This document shows positions 56,317-64,000 of a DNA stretch of 64,000 bases, one piece after another. This DNA is from Bradyrhizobium erythrophlei (GTDB lineage: Bacteria; Pseudomonadota; Alphaproteobacteria; Rhizobiales; Xanthobacteraceae), in assembly GCA_900129675.1 (NCBI GenBank), contig FSRD01000001.1:6933501-6997500 (forward strand), in the 5' to 3' direction. The notes beneath the pieces are model-generated. The model was not told the DNA's origin and made no database searches. It worked only from the letters and a program-made list of their open reading frames with translations. A program made the position numbers and the translations under genes. Every line of letters begins with the position of its first letter. The first letter of the stretch is position 1.

Positions 56317-57164
56317 GAGCCTGTCCTCAATTAGCGGATTCCCAAGAGGTTCCCCAAGTGATTCATGGGAGGTCAACTTGATTCGGAGTTGACTGAATGC
56401 GCCGTTACGCCCTTCGCGACGATCAATGGGACAGGATCAAAAATATTTTGCCGGGACGTGAGGGTCACGTCGGCGCTACGGCCAAGGATAATCGGCTGTT
56501 TGTAGAAGCAGTTCTCTATCGTTATCGCGCCGGCATGCCCTGGCGGGATCTGCCGGAACGTTTTGGCGACCCGATCAAGATTCATACCCGATTTTCGCGC
56601 TGGGCGAAGAGCGGGGTATGGAAGAAGATGTTCGAGATGCTGGCTGCCGACGCGGACAATGAATACGCCATGATCGACAGCACTATCGTACGCGCGCACC
56701 AGCACAGTGCCGGCGCCCAAAAAAAGACGGCGAAGACCAGGCGATCGGGCGCAGCAAAGGCGGGTTGAGCACCAAAATCCATGCCATGGTCGATGCACTT
56801 GGCAATCCGTTGGCGTTCCTGCTGACCGCAGGGCAAGCCCACGATTTGGAAGGCGCTGACGCGCTGCTGCCTCAGATGCAGGCCGATACCTTGTTGGCGG
56901 ACAAGGCCTTCGATGCCGATCTACGTGTCATCGAGCCTCTGCTTGCGGCAGGAAAAACGCCGGTGATCCCGCCCAAGAGCAATCGAAAGCTCCAACGCGC
57001 CTACGACAAGGAACTGTACAAAGCGCGCCACCTCATGGAAAACCTCTATTGCAAGCTCAAACAGTACCGAGCCATAGCCACCCGCTACGATAAGACCGCC
57101 AGAAACTTTCTCGCCGCAGTCCATCTCGCCGCCGCAGTCATTTGGCTCAATTGAGGACAGGCTC
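56317..57164 (+). mobile_element. IS5-family (IS427-like) element, 848 bp
   Basis: Ends GAGCCTGTCCTCAATT (56317-56332) and AATTGAGGACAGGCTC (57149-57164) are perfect 16-bp inverted repeats. Flanks read CTA-G on the left and C-TAG on the right, so TA or CTAG is duplicated, typical for IS427. Contains two overlapping reading frames. Confidence 0.93.
56397..57154 (+). CDS. IS5 (IS427-group) transposase by frameshifting, OrfA-OrfB
   Basis: OrfA (56397-56768): MRRYALRDDQWDRIKNILPG, PWRDLPERFGDPIKIHTRFS, YAMIDSTIVRAHQHSAGAQK. At CAAAAAAAGACGG (about 56717-56731) the ribosome is expected to change frame into OrfB (GRSKGGLSTKIHAMVDALGN, LLADKAFDADLRVIEPLLAA, YCKLKQYRAIATRYDKTARN to 57154). DDE residues: D in MIDSTIV, D in LLADKAFD, E in HLMENLYCKLKQ. 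The A7 run is the usual programmed site, so the element may be active. Confidence 0.9.
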
Positions 57165-57247
57165 TAGATCACATCAGTAACTAAACATGGGAATCTATCG
57201 GCCGCCGTTTGCGAGAACGCGATCAGCGGACATGAGCCCAGTGCCTA

Positions 57248-57404
57248 TTAGATTTCAATGGCTGGACATAACTCAAACTTGCTCATGATGAGATCGGCGG
57301 CAAGATACTTCGCATAAATGATGGCTTCCGAGGCGAGAGCAAATTCGCGGCCGAGTTCGTCTTGAATGGCAAGATGGTCGCGTATGTTGAAATAAGAACC
57401 GCAT
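57248..57404 (-). pseudogene. DUF6894-like small gene with a one-base insertion
   Basis: ATG 57404 has a perfect AGGAGG upstream and reads MRFLF, but the homologous continuation FNIRDHLAIQDELGREFALA, SEAIIYAKYLAADLIMSKFE and LCPAIEI is in the next frame. DUF6894 proteins start MPR(Y/F)(F/Y)F(N/H)I.D......DE.G.E....A...A......L. One extra T in TTATTTCAAC accounts for the break. The strong ribosome site shows that it was once an expressed gene. Confidence 0.62.
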
Positions 57405-57499
57405 GGGATCCTCCTCTTAGAGCCGGACTGAAAAAGAAGCTGAGTGATTTCAGCCAGTTGTGATTCCTTCGGATTTGCAAAGATTCGAGGGAGAGCACG

Positions 57500-58324
57500 A
57501 TGGTCTGGACTGAAATCACTCGTCGACATTATAGGCGCGAGGGCTTGCGATATGAAAGCGATACGACCGATGCAGAGTGGTTTGTGATGGGGCCGCTTCT
57601 GCCGCCTGCTTCAGCACTTGGGCGTCCACGTGCAACAGACATGCGAGCGGTGATAAATGCGAGCCTCTACATTGCGTCCACCGGTTGCCAATGGCGGCAG
57701 TTGCCGAAGGACTTCCCACCGTATTCGACGGTGCAGGGTTATTTTTATGCATGGTCGCGCGGTGGAATTTTTGCCTCGCTCAACTACACCCTCGTGATAG
57801 CGTCGCGCGAGGCGGCTGGTCGAGAGGCGAGCCCGACGGCCGGAGTGATTGACAGCCAGTCGGTGAAAACCACGGAAAGCGGTGGCCCAAGGGGCTTTGA
57901 CGCAGGCAAGAAAATCAAGGGCCGCAAGCGCCACATCGTCACCGATACCCAAGGAAATCTGGTCCGACTCGTCGTGCATGAAGCCGGCATTCAGGATCGC
58001 GACGGCGCTCCATGCGTCCTTGCTTCGATCCGCTCGCGCTATCCCTGGCTGCGCCACATCTTCGCCGATGGTGGTTATGCCGGAGATAAATTGCGCAAGG
58101 CTTTGAAGCGCATCGGCGAATGGACGATAGAAATCATCAAACGTTCCGACACGGCGCAGGGCTTCGAAGTTCTGCCCCGCAGATGGGTCGTCGAACGTAC
58201 TTTCGCATGGCTCGGTCGCTGTCGCAGGCTCGCAAAGGATTTCGAGGCGACAATCGCCAGCGCCGTTGCCTGGGCATTCGTTGCGCACATCCGAACCCTC
58301 ACCCGGCGACTCGCAAGAACTTGA
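57500..58324 (+). CDS. IS5-family transposase (274 aa)
   Basis: Full-length DDE transposase: VWTEITRRHYRREGLRYESD, DTTDAEWFVMGPLLPPASAL, CQWRQLPKDFPPYSTVQGYF, GVIDSQSVKTTESGGPRGFD (first D), RHIFADGGYAGDKLRKALKR (second D) and RRWVVERTFAWLGRCRRLAK (E). Intact. The exact element ends were not found; GAG(C/T)CGGAC occurs near both sides, but in direct orientation. It inserted next to the DUF6894 remnant. Confidence 0.92.
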   Translation: MVWTEITRRHYRREGLRYESDTTDAEWFVMGPLLPPASALGRPRATDMRAVINASLYIASTGCQWRQLPKDFPPYSTVQGYFYAWSRGGIFASLNYTLVIASREAAGREASPTAGVIDSQSVKTTESGGPRGFDAGKKIKGRKRHIVTDTQGNLVRLVVHEAGIQDRDGAPCVLASIRSRYPWLRHIFADGGYAGDKLRKALKRIGEWTIEIIKRSDTAQGFEVLPRRWVVERTFAWLGRCRRLAKDFEATIASAVAWAFVAHIRTLTRRLART

Positions 58325-58582
58325 AGTCAAATGCAATCATTATGAGTCGGACACTTAGTCAATATGACCGGCATTACCTTTCGGGTGGATCGGCTCGCCG
58401 ATCGCGTTTGGCTCCAGATGCCGGCTAAGGCCGCCAGCGGCCGATCGTCAATCTGGAGGGTGATGACGCCGACTATGAGCCGGACCACGACGGCGAGCTG
58501 CCGTGCGATCCGGGCGATGGATCAGCGAAGGTGGTCGCTCTGAGAGCGCGCGGCATCGACGTCATTGCCGCTGACGGCCCGT
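58325..58582. other. Gene scraps between two IS elements
   Basis: A plus-strand frame from about 58438 reads PIVNLEGDDADYEPDHDGEL, PCDPGDGSAKVVALRARGID then VIAADGPL before entering the IS end; the acidic text looks like part of a repeat-rich protein. No start codon or family recognised. Confidence 0.35.
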
Positions 58583-59675
58583 TGTCACTGTCGTAAATCA
58601 AATCCGAACATATTGGTGGTGTAGCCCGCCGAGAACTGGGCGACAAAGAATGCTTCCGGCCCGTTCGACGGCGCGAGAAACCGGCGCGTCCTTCTTCAAG
58701 GATAGATGCGTGCGTACCTCATTGTAATATTTCAGGTAAGACAACAGTACGTGACGGAGGTGCCGCTCTCCGAACACAACAACGTGGTCAAGGCATTCCC
58801 GTCGGATAGAACCGATCAGCCGTTCGGCATATCCATTTTGCCACGGGGAGCGTGGCGACGTTGGTCGGTCGCGAATGCCCATCGATCGAAGTCGTCGGAT
58901 GAAGACGTTGCCATAGGCCCGATCGCGATCGCGGATCAAATAGTGGGGAGCCCGTTCCCAGCCGAAAGCTTCCGTAATCTGATTTGCAATCCATTCTGCG
59001 GTCGGATGCGCTGTGACGCCGAGCCATACGATCTGTCGTCGGCCGTGCCCCACGATCAGCAGTCCATAGAGCAGACGAAACGAGATTGTCGGCACGGCGA
59101 ACAGATCCATCGCGGCGATGCCGTCGGCATGATTGCGGAGGAACGTCTTCCAGCCTTGGGACGGCGGACCTCTTCGCTTGGCCATATATTTAGCCACGCT
59201 CGTCTGTCCGATCGCGATGTCGAGCTTCAGCAGCTCTCCATGGATCCGTGGCGCTCCCCACAGTGGGTTGGCGATGCTCATCTCGTGGACCAGTCTGCGT
59301 ATTTCCAGCGAAACTGTTGGCCGGCCACCACGAGGTCGCGACTTCCAGCGCCAGTACAAACGGAAGCCCGCACGGTGCCATTTGATTACGGTCCCGGGCC
59401 TAACAATCGCAAGCGCATCAAGAACGCGAGGGAAGACGCGATAAAGACCAACGAATACCAATCGGTCGATGGCACCGAAGGTTTGTTTCTTGGGGGCGGT
59501 TCGTCGCAGAACAATGATCTGCTGCCGCAACGCTAAAATCTCTGCCTCGATCGCTGCCCGAGACCGAAACAGATCGACAACCGCCCAGACAATGAGCCTG
59601 ACAAGATCTCTCATTACAGATCAGCATCGCCCGATTCTCGGTCAACCGCCAGCCAATAGGTTTGCGACAGGGACA
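58583..59675 (-). mobile_element. IS element, 1093 bp, third rve type
   Basis: Ends TGTCACTGTCGTAAA (58583-58597) and TTTGCGACAGGGACA (59661-59675) are imperfect inverted repeats (13 of 15) and related to the ends of the IS at 28674. Carries one transposase gene on the minus strand. Confidence 0.9.
58598..59614 (-). CDS. Transposase with integrase (rve) core, 338 aa
   Basis: Starts MRDLVRLIVWAVVDLFRSRA. Shares with the 28737 product the blocks ANPLWGAPRIHGELLKLDIA, AAMDLFAVPTISFRLLYGLL, YLIRDRDRAYGNVFIRRLRS, YAERLIGSIRRECLDHVVVF and GSILCRPVLGGLHHQYVRI. Catalytic D, D and E are present. Intact. Confidence 0.93.
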   Translation of the reverse strand: MRDLVRLIVWAVVDLFRSRAAIEAEILALRQQIIVLRRTAPKKQTFGAIDRLVFVGLYRVFPRVLDALAIVRPGTVIKWHRAGFRLYWRWKSRPRGGRPTVSLEIRRLVHEMSIANPLWGAPRIHGELLKLDIAIGQTSVAKYMAKRRGPPSQGWKTFLRNHADGIAAMDLFAVPTISFRLLYGLLIVGHGRRQIVWLGVTAHPTAEWIANQITEAFGWERAPHYLIRDRDRAYGNVFIRRLRSMGIRDRPTSPRSPWQNGYAERLIGSIRRECLDHVVVFGERHLRHVLLSYLKYYNEVRTHLSLKKDAPVSRAVERAGSILCRPVLGGLHHQYVRI

Positions 59676-59774
59676 GGGGGTCAAGGTGGACGGGCTGCTG
59701 TTCCACGGCCATCCGGAAGTCGTCGACGCCGACCTCGCGGACTACTTCGATCGTGATTCATACTGCACCCCAGC
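59676..59774. other. Scrap between IS and recombinase C
   Basis: A plus-strand frame VKVDGLLFHGHPEVVDADLA then DYFDRDSYCTPAYEV with TGA looks like the end of a protein, interrupted by the IS. Too short to assign. Confidence 0.3.
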
Positions 59775-61948
59775 TTATGAAGTTTGATTGAAGAGGTCTG
59801 TTTGAGTGCGGATCACCTTGAGCCGCAAGCCTTTTTTGCGTCCTTGCTTGACATGGACAGCTTGGATCTCACCGCGCTTGACACGCTGCAATATTGTTTG
59901 TCTGGAAACGCCTAATAGGCGCATGGTTTGATACCTGGTGAGGTATCCCTGCGGTACTTCTTCGGCGACACGAGCGCGCAAGTCGTCGGTGAGGCGAATG
60001 CGCCATGGTGCGCCAGGTGTGATCTGTTCACCAGCGATGATGCCGTCGTTGAGCCAACGATGAATGGTGGATGCCGCAACGCCGAGTGTATTGGCAATTT
60101 GTGTGACATTCATCAGTTCTCCATCTGGTGGGTTGGCTGGCCGCTCATAACGAGCGATGTTCCATTGTCGGCGCAAACCACTGACAAGATTCGCAGTGAA
60201 GCGATGACCATACGCGGTTCTGCGCTCCTGTCGGTTGAGAATACCGGCTATGACGGCGTCAGGGTAATGAGTTGCTAGACGACGGAGCAGCGCAATGGTG
60301 TCTTCATCGGTGCGCACGGCTGCGCGTCGACGCGGTAGGTCGAAATCGATCTCGGTCAGAGCGCTTCCCCGCCAACGCAGCGTCAGATGAGCGCGATGCT
60401 GCTCCTTGTGGACCGTGATGATGACTTCCTCAAGTACGGTGCGAAGGAGTTCTTTCTTGTCTCGTGGCAAGGTGGTTGGAGCCCGCCAAACGGTGGACAA
60501 GTCAGTACCCAGAGCGAGCAGGCGGCAACGCTCATTGGCGCTGAGCGTCTTCGGTCGCAATGCTTCGCGATGGGCAAGCTCGGCCTTGGCCCTATCGAGT
60601 TCGCGCAGGGCTTTCTCCCACTCAGCCTCGAGACCGCGGGCGACAAGACGATTATCAGGGTCGACGGCGCGATAGCGACGCTCGGCGCGTTGCGTTTCAT
60701 AGCTTGCCCGTTCCACCGTGAGACGCCATTGCGCGAGCGCACCGTCATGGTCGGCTTCGAGCCGCTCGGCCGCGGCAATTGCCGCCTCGACACCGATGGG
60801 CGCGAGCGCGGCGAGCACGGCCCGTTCAACCGCTTCGTCAACTTGCAACGCACCGATGGTAAGGCAGTAGACGCCGCGACCATTGGTGATGTCCTTGCCG
60901 GCGCAATGATAGCCTGCGGATGCAGTGCGACCCGTGTAGTGAGTACGCAACTTACGACCGCAACGTCCACAGACTGCGATGCCTTGCAGCAGGGCAGTTC
61001 CTTCTCTCACGGCACCGCTACCTGATTGATGCGGCGTGGATGAGTGTTGGCGGTGATCCGCGCGCGATTAGCCTCATAGGTGTTCCAATCGATAAAGCCC
61101 TCATGGTGGTTCGGGATGAACACCTGCCATTGCGCGCGCGGCAGTTTGCGCGCGCGCTTCTTGCGTACGCCGGAAGCGTCGAGGGTGATCTCATGACGGC
61201 TCTTGCCATATGCGTAGGCGCCTGCGTAGACCGGATTGGTGAGGATATGATAGACGGCGATGTAGCTTGGGTCGACCCAGCGGATTTTAGCGCCGTAGTG
61301 CATCCGCAGGGGCATACACAGACCCTCGCTACGGAACCATAGCCAGACGCGACGTACCGATCCCAGCTCGGCGAAGCGAGTAAAGACGGTCTGGATGGCG
61401 GCGCGCACGGATTCGTCGGGGTGGAGGCAGACCTCGCCATCCTGCTCGCCCCAGACGAAGCCCACGGGAAGATTGCGACGCAGTTCGCCGCGTGCGGCCT
61501 TGTTGCGGATCCCACCGAGCAGACGTGCCCGTAGCACATGCAGTTCCGCTTCGCTCATGGTGCCCGGATGATAGACGCCATCGGCATCGCCGATGAGGGT
61601 GTCGGTGATTCCGCAGAGATCCAGGAGGCGATACCAGTCGGCATTGTTGCGCGCGAGCCGCGAGACTTCGAGGCCGAGTACAATGCCGACATGGCCGAGA
61701 GCGACTTCGGCAGTAAGTCGGGCAAAGCCATTGCGCGCCACGACACCGGATCCGGAAACGCCAAGATCTTCGTCGATAACGACAACTTGCTGAGACGGCC
61801 ATCCAAGTGTGGTTGCTTTGGAGGCCAGCGCATATTGGCGTTGCGTCGACTCTCGATTGTGCTCGACTTGAGCGGGTGTGGATTGCCGCAGATAGATGCA
61901 GGCAGCGCGGCAAAGATGCGAAGCGCTGATCTTTGAGAGATCATTCAT
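59775..61948 (-). pseudogene. Large serine recombinase C, broken by one frameshift
   Basis: ATG 61948: DLSKISASHLCRAACIYLRQ with nucleophile Ser in LRQSTPAQV, EVSRLARNNADWYRLLDLCG, and HPGTMSEAELHVLRARLLGG. The first frame stops at 61007 after PRRINQVAVP. The second frame restarts at GTG 61010 (REGTALLQGIAVCGRCGRKL, zinc ribbon; coiled coil; end MNVTQIANTLGVAASTIHRW, RYQTMRLLGVSRQTILQRVK with two HTH-like blocks) to 59775. Restoring one G (CAGGTAGC to CAGGGTAGC) joins both parts. GTG 61010 could allow a separate C-terminal protein. Probably inactive. Confidence 0.9.
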
Positions 61949-62135
61949 CCGTCATCTCCGTCTGTTCGGCGGCTTTGACGACTTGAGTGATCAAGCGGGC
62001 CAGAGTGCTGAGAGCCTCGGCGCGTGCTTCGGCGTCGAGCTGTTGGCTCCGCTGCGCCGCAGGGGGAAGTTCGAGAAACGCCAGGGTTCGTTGCGCAGGA
62101 GCGGGAGGTTCGTGAATAGGCAGGGTCCGTTGCAT
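61941..62135 (-). CDS. Small protein preceding recombinase C (64 aa)
   Basis: ATG 62135 follows GAGGAG. Product: MQRTLPIHEPPAPAQRTLAF, LELPPAAQRSQQLDAEARAE, ALSTLARLITQVVKAAEQTE then MTDE. The stop overlaps the recombinase start by 8 bases (61941-61948), the same as at 40770-40777. Helical C-terminal half, as in the 40604 protein. Possibly a translational-coupling leader or recombination accessory protein. Confidence 0.7.
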   Translation of the reverse strand: MQRTLPIHEPPAPAQRTLAFLELPPAAQRSQQLDAEARAEALSTLARLITQVVKAAEQTEMTDE

Positions 62136-62451
62136 CAAAACTCTCCTCATCGGCCGCTGGCTTTGGCTGAGGAATCGGGCAGCGGCCCAGGAGAGCGTCG
62201 ACGATCGCCCGCGCATGAAGCAAATCGGTCAATGGCGCGAGGCAGCGCTCACCGTGTCCCGACCCAGATGTGGAAGGTTCGTCAACAGCTTGTGTTGTTG
62301 CTTTCCAATCAGTCCAGCCCGCGGGAACGAGCGAGCGGCTGCCATCTGGAAGCACTACCAGCAGCAGCAGCAGAGTGCCGCGGCGCTTGACGGTGCCCAT
62401 AAGTTGCAATGAGCGGCCCTCAAACGGATGCCGCTCACGCTGGATCGTCAC
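61945..62451 (-). CDS. DUF5372-like protein of cassette C
   Basis: GTG 62451. Core residues: ITIQRERHPFEGRSLQLMGT, VKRRGTLLLLLVVLPDGSRS, LVPAGWTDWKATT and LAPLTDLLHARAIVDALLGR. Matches the LP.G....(V/I)P..WTD pattern of the proteins at 40375 and 44259. The last 60 residues overlap the small gene at 61941-62135 in a different frame and are Ser/Arg-rich, so the real protein may end earlier or the overlap may be genuine. Confidence 0.55.
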   Translation of the reverse strand: MTIQRERHPFEGRSLQLMGTVKRRGTLLLLLVVLPDGSRSLVPAGWTDWKATTQAVDEPSTSGSGHGERCLAPLTDLLHARAIVDALLGRCPIPQPKPAADEESFDATDPAYSRTSRSCATNPGVSRTSPCGAAEPTARRRSTRRGSQHSGPLDHSSRQSRRTDGDDG

Positions 62452-62483
62452 CGAACCCGAAAGGTTGCGGAGATGGGTAGTAT

Positions 62484-62655
62484 GTGACGCTTTCCTTCGG
62501 AAGCATCCCCCATGCCGAGCTTCTAAAGTCGGTGGCGCGCCGGATCGTGGATCGGCGCGTGCTGCACCTGATCAAGATGTGGCTGGAATGCCCCGTGGAA
62601 GAAACCGACGATCGAGGAAGGAAGACACGTACGACCGAGGCCCGGGATATTCACT
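62484..62655 (+). pseudogene. Group II intron reverse transcriptase fragment
   Basis: Frame: FGSIPHAELLKSVARRIVDR, RVLHLIKMWLECPVEETDDR then GRKTRTTEARD. In intact maturases this continues NRRGIPQGSPISPLLANLY; here it turns into unrelated residues. Upstream YFD is replaced. Possibly from the same intron family as the RNA fragment at 3072-3345. In 62656-62901 I see no gene. Confidence 0.78.
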
Positions 62656-62901
62656 TCCAGTATTGGCACGAACGGACCAAACGTGTGAGCCTCTTCACAT
62701 CGAAGCTGTTCACAAAGGAGTGCTTTGCTCAAATGTGACGGATGATTTGACTGCAAAGCGCGTTCAACTCTTCAAGATGGAGTTGATCTTCAATTCAGAC
62801 GAGCAGAGCCCTGTCAGGGCTAAGTATCATGCCGCCGCTTCGGCACGGGATTGAAACCGCGATTCTTGGGCGCGGTACGAATGGTCACTGGTCTCGTATC
62901 T

Positions 62902-63435
62902 TCATTTTTTCATCTTGCTGTCATCAGCCGCGGTATTTGCTGAAGCTTTGGGGCCTGCTGGTCCTTTCGCGGCAGGACCAAGCACATCGAATAACACGGC
63001 GACCTGACCGGCCTTTTCGAACTCAAGTGTCATCGATATCTTGGTTCCCTTCTTCAGTTGACTCTTGAGTTTAAGCAACCCGAGGCGATAGCCTCCCGGT
63101 GCCAACACCACCTTCTCGCCAGGGGAAATTCCTAATCCCCCGTCAACGGGTTTCACCTGCATTCCGCCCCCGACCATGCTGATCTGTTCGATCTGAACTT
63201 TTTCCGCGACGTCCGAGGATCCTCCGACCAGGCGATCAGCGGAGGCGCCCTTGTTTTCGATCGTCATGTAGCTGCTGGCTGTCTCTGCGCCGCGCGGTGC
63301 TGCGCGGCTCCAAGGCTGTGAAATCACCAGATCGCCTGCCTTCACCTCTTGCGATTGGGCAGGTTGGCTGTTGAGCGCGCCGACAAGGAGCATGGAGACA
63401 AAGAGATATGTGCCAAATTTCAATTTCTCCTCCAT
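62902..63435 (-). CDS. PCuAC-like periplasmic protein with altered copper site
   Basis: ATG 63435 follows GGAGG. Signal peptide (LKFGTYLFVSMLLVGALNSQ then PAQS). The 177-residue protein fits PF04314: LVISQPWSRAAPRGAETASS, YMTIENKGASADRLVGGSSD, VAEKVQIEQISMVGGGMQVK, GGLGISPGEKVVLAPGGYRL. In canonical PCuAC the ligands are HxM/M (EIHEM...GVMKM... and GGYHLM); here the positions read IEQISM and GGYRLGLL, so both His ligands are absent, and the C-terminal tail is Lys/Ala-rich rather than His/Met-rich. It may have lost copper binding or changed role. Confidence 0.82.
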   Translation of the reverse strand: MEEKLKFGTYLFVSMLLVGALNSQPAQSQEVKAGDLVISQPWSRAAPRGAETASSYMTIENKGASADRLVGGSSDVAEKVQIEQISMVGGGMQVKPVDGGLGISPGEKVVLAPGGYRLGLLKLKSQLKKGTKISMTLEFEKAGQVAVLFDVLGPAAKGPAGPKASANTAADDSKMKK

Positions 63436-63893
63436 TTACGTCAGCCTCCATCGCCCAGAAGTGTTGCCGGATGCATGATGCCAAGTTCGCCGCCGATTGC
63501 AATGATCGCTCATCATTGTCGCCAAGATCATGACTACCGCTCTTGGCGCCTTTGAGAAATGCCACCGGACAGTGGAAATGCCAGTCTATCGGGAAGAGAG
63601 GAAATTGTCGGTACACGCTCGAGACGGCGTAATTACCTCGGCTGGGCTTGCGAAAATTCCCGTCTGAAGCTTCTTTGACCACTTCCGACGCCAACTTGAG
63701 CCGGTTCGATTCCAGTCGTTTAACGCGGGTAAGTTTGCGTGAGTTTCCTTGATTTGGTGGTGCTTCAGCGGTTTTCCGGCCGCAAACGCTCAGCAGCCTG
63801 CGCCAGCCGATTGACGGTTATCCTTGCTTGCGAGGGGGAGATCGATACTATCACTGTGGTACGGCGAGTAGACACCACCTCTGCTGACAGGCC
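63436..63893. other. No gene recognised (458 bp)
   Basis: No frame with both a good start and protein-like sequence. The minus-strand text next to the PCuAC start is its promoter region. Confidence 0.4.
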
Positions 63894-64000
63894 AATGAAT
63901 TCGATTTCCGATCGTCTCTCGGGAACGGCGGCTGCGGATACAATCGATGCGCGCTCGCATGATGCGGTGCCGAATCGACCCGTCCTGGCCAGGACTTTTG
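63894..64000 (+). CDS. Possible 5' end of a gene running off the window
   Basis: ATG 63894 opens a frame to the window edge: MNSISDRLSGTAAADTIDAR then SHDAVPNRPVLARTF. No clear ribosome site (ACAGG lies 5 bases upstream). Protein-like but unassigned. Confidence 0.35.

Noticed and set aside
1..64000. tRNA or rRNA genes as integration sites
   Set aside because: No cloverleaf-like or conserved rRNA sequence was recognised by eye; a tRNAscan would be decisive.

Overview
The window looks like accessory DNA of a Bradyrhizobium-type alphaproteobacterium (Nitrobacteraceae). The grounds are GC-rich coding sequence, FixJ/FixK-type regulators with matching FNR-like boxes, many small secreted proteins of the kind seen in bradyrhizobia, and a heavy load of IS elements. 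This placement rests on recalled protein families; no search was run. Many genes are broken, so the region appears to be decaying.

Left part (1-26.4 kb): a low-oxygen regulatory neighbourhood. A FixK-family regulator (9801-10472, minus) lies opposite a decayed histidine-kinase gene, a FixJ-like response regulator (11021-11689) and a single-domain receiver (11817-12191). Nine near-perfect FixK/FNR boxes (consensus TTGAT-N4-RTCAA with minor variants) occur between 1319 and 23523. Most stand 50-130 bp before a gene: small exported proteins, a GNAT acetyltransferase/AI-2E transporter pair, a truncated DUF3141 gene, a PH-like membrane protein and an alpha-carbonic anhydrase. Between them are several small genes (29-58 aa) and remnants of response regulators, kinases and transposons. 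The part closes with a MASE4-type histidine kinase, an SphA-like outer-membrane protein, a DUF2254 protein and an ion channel.

Middle part (26.8-45 kb): IS-dominated. Two nearly identical 1093-bp IS copies in direct orientation (26857-27949 and 37298-38390) bracket about 9.3 kb. That interval holds IS66, IS1634 and another rve-type IS, plus a cytoplasmic GH13 amylase and an exported beta-propeller protein. Next comes a large-serine-recombinase gene (pieces at 38627-40286 and 42861-43285) split by a 2.6-kb element that carries its own serine recombinase.

Right part (45-64 kb): a coupled set of small genes; a retropepsin-like protease; a catabolic cluster (TIM-barrel isomerase, MHS-type transporter, phytanoyl-CoA dioxygenase family oxygenase, divergent LacI regulator with two operators). 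Then follow a protease-like/beta-propeller protein with a proline/glycine-rich tandem-repeat protein, resolvase and ABC-transporter remnants, three IS elements, a third recombinase cassette broken by a frameshift, a group II intron reverse-transcriptase remnant and a PCuAC-type periplasmic protein with altered metal ligands.

No rRNA, tRNA or CRISPR array was seen.
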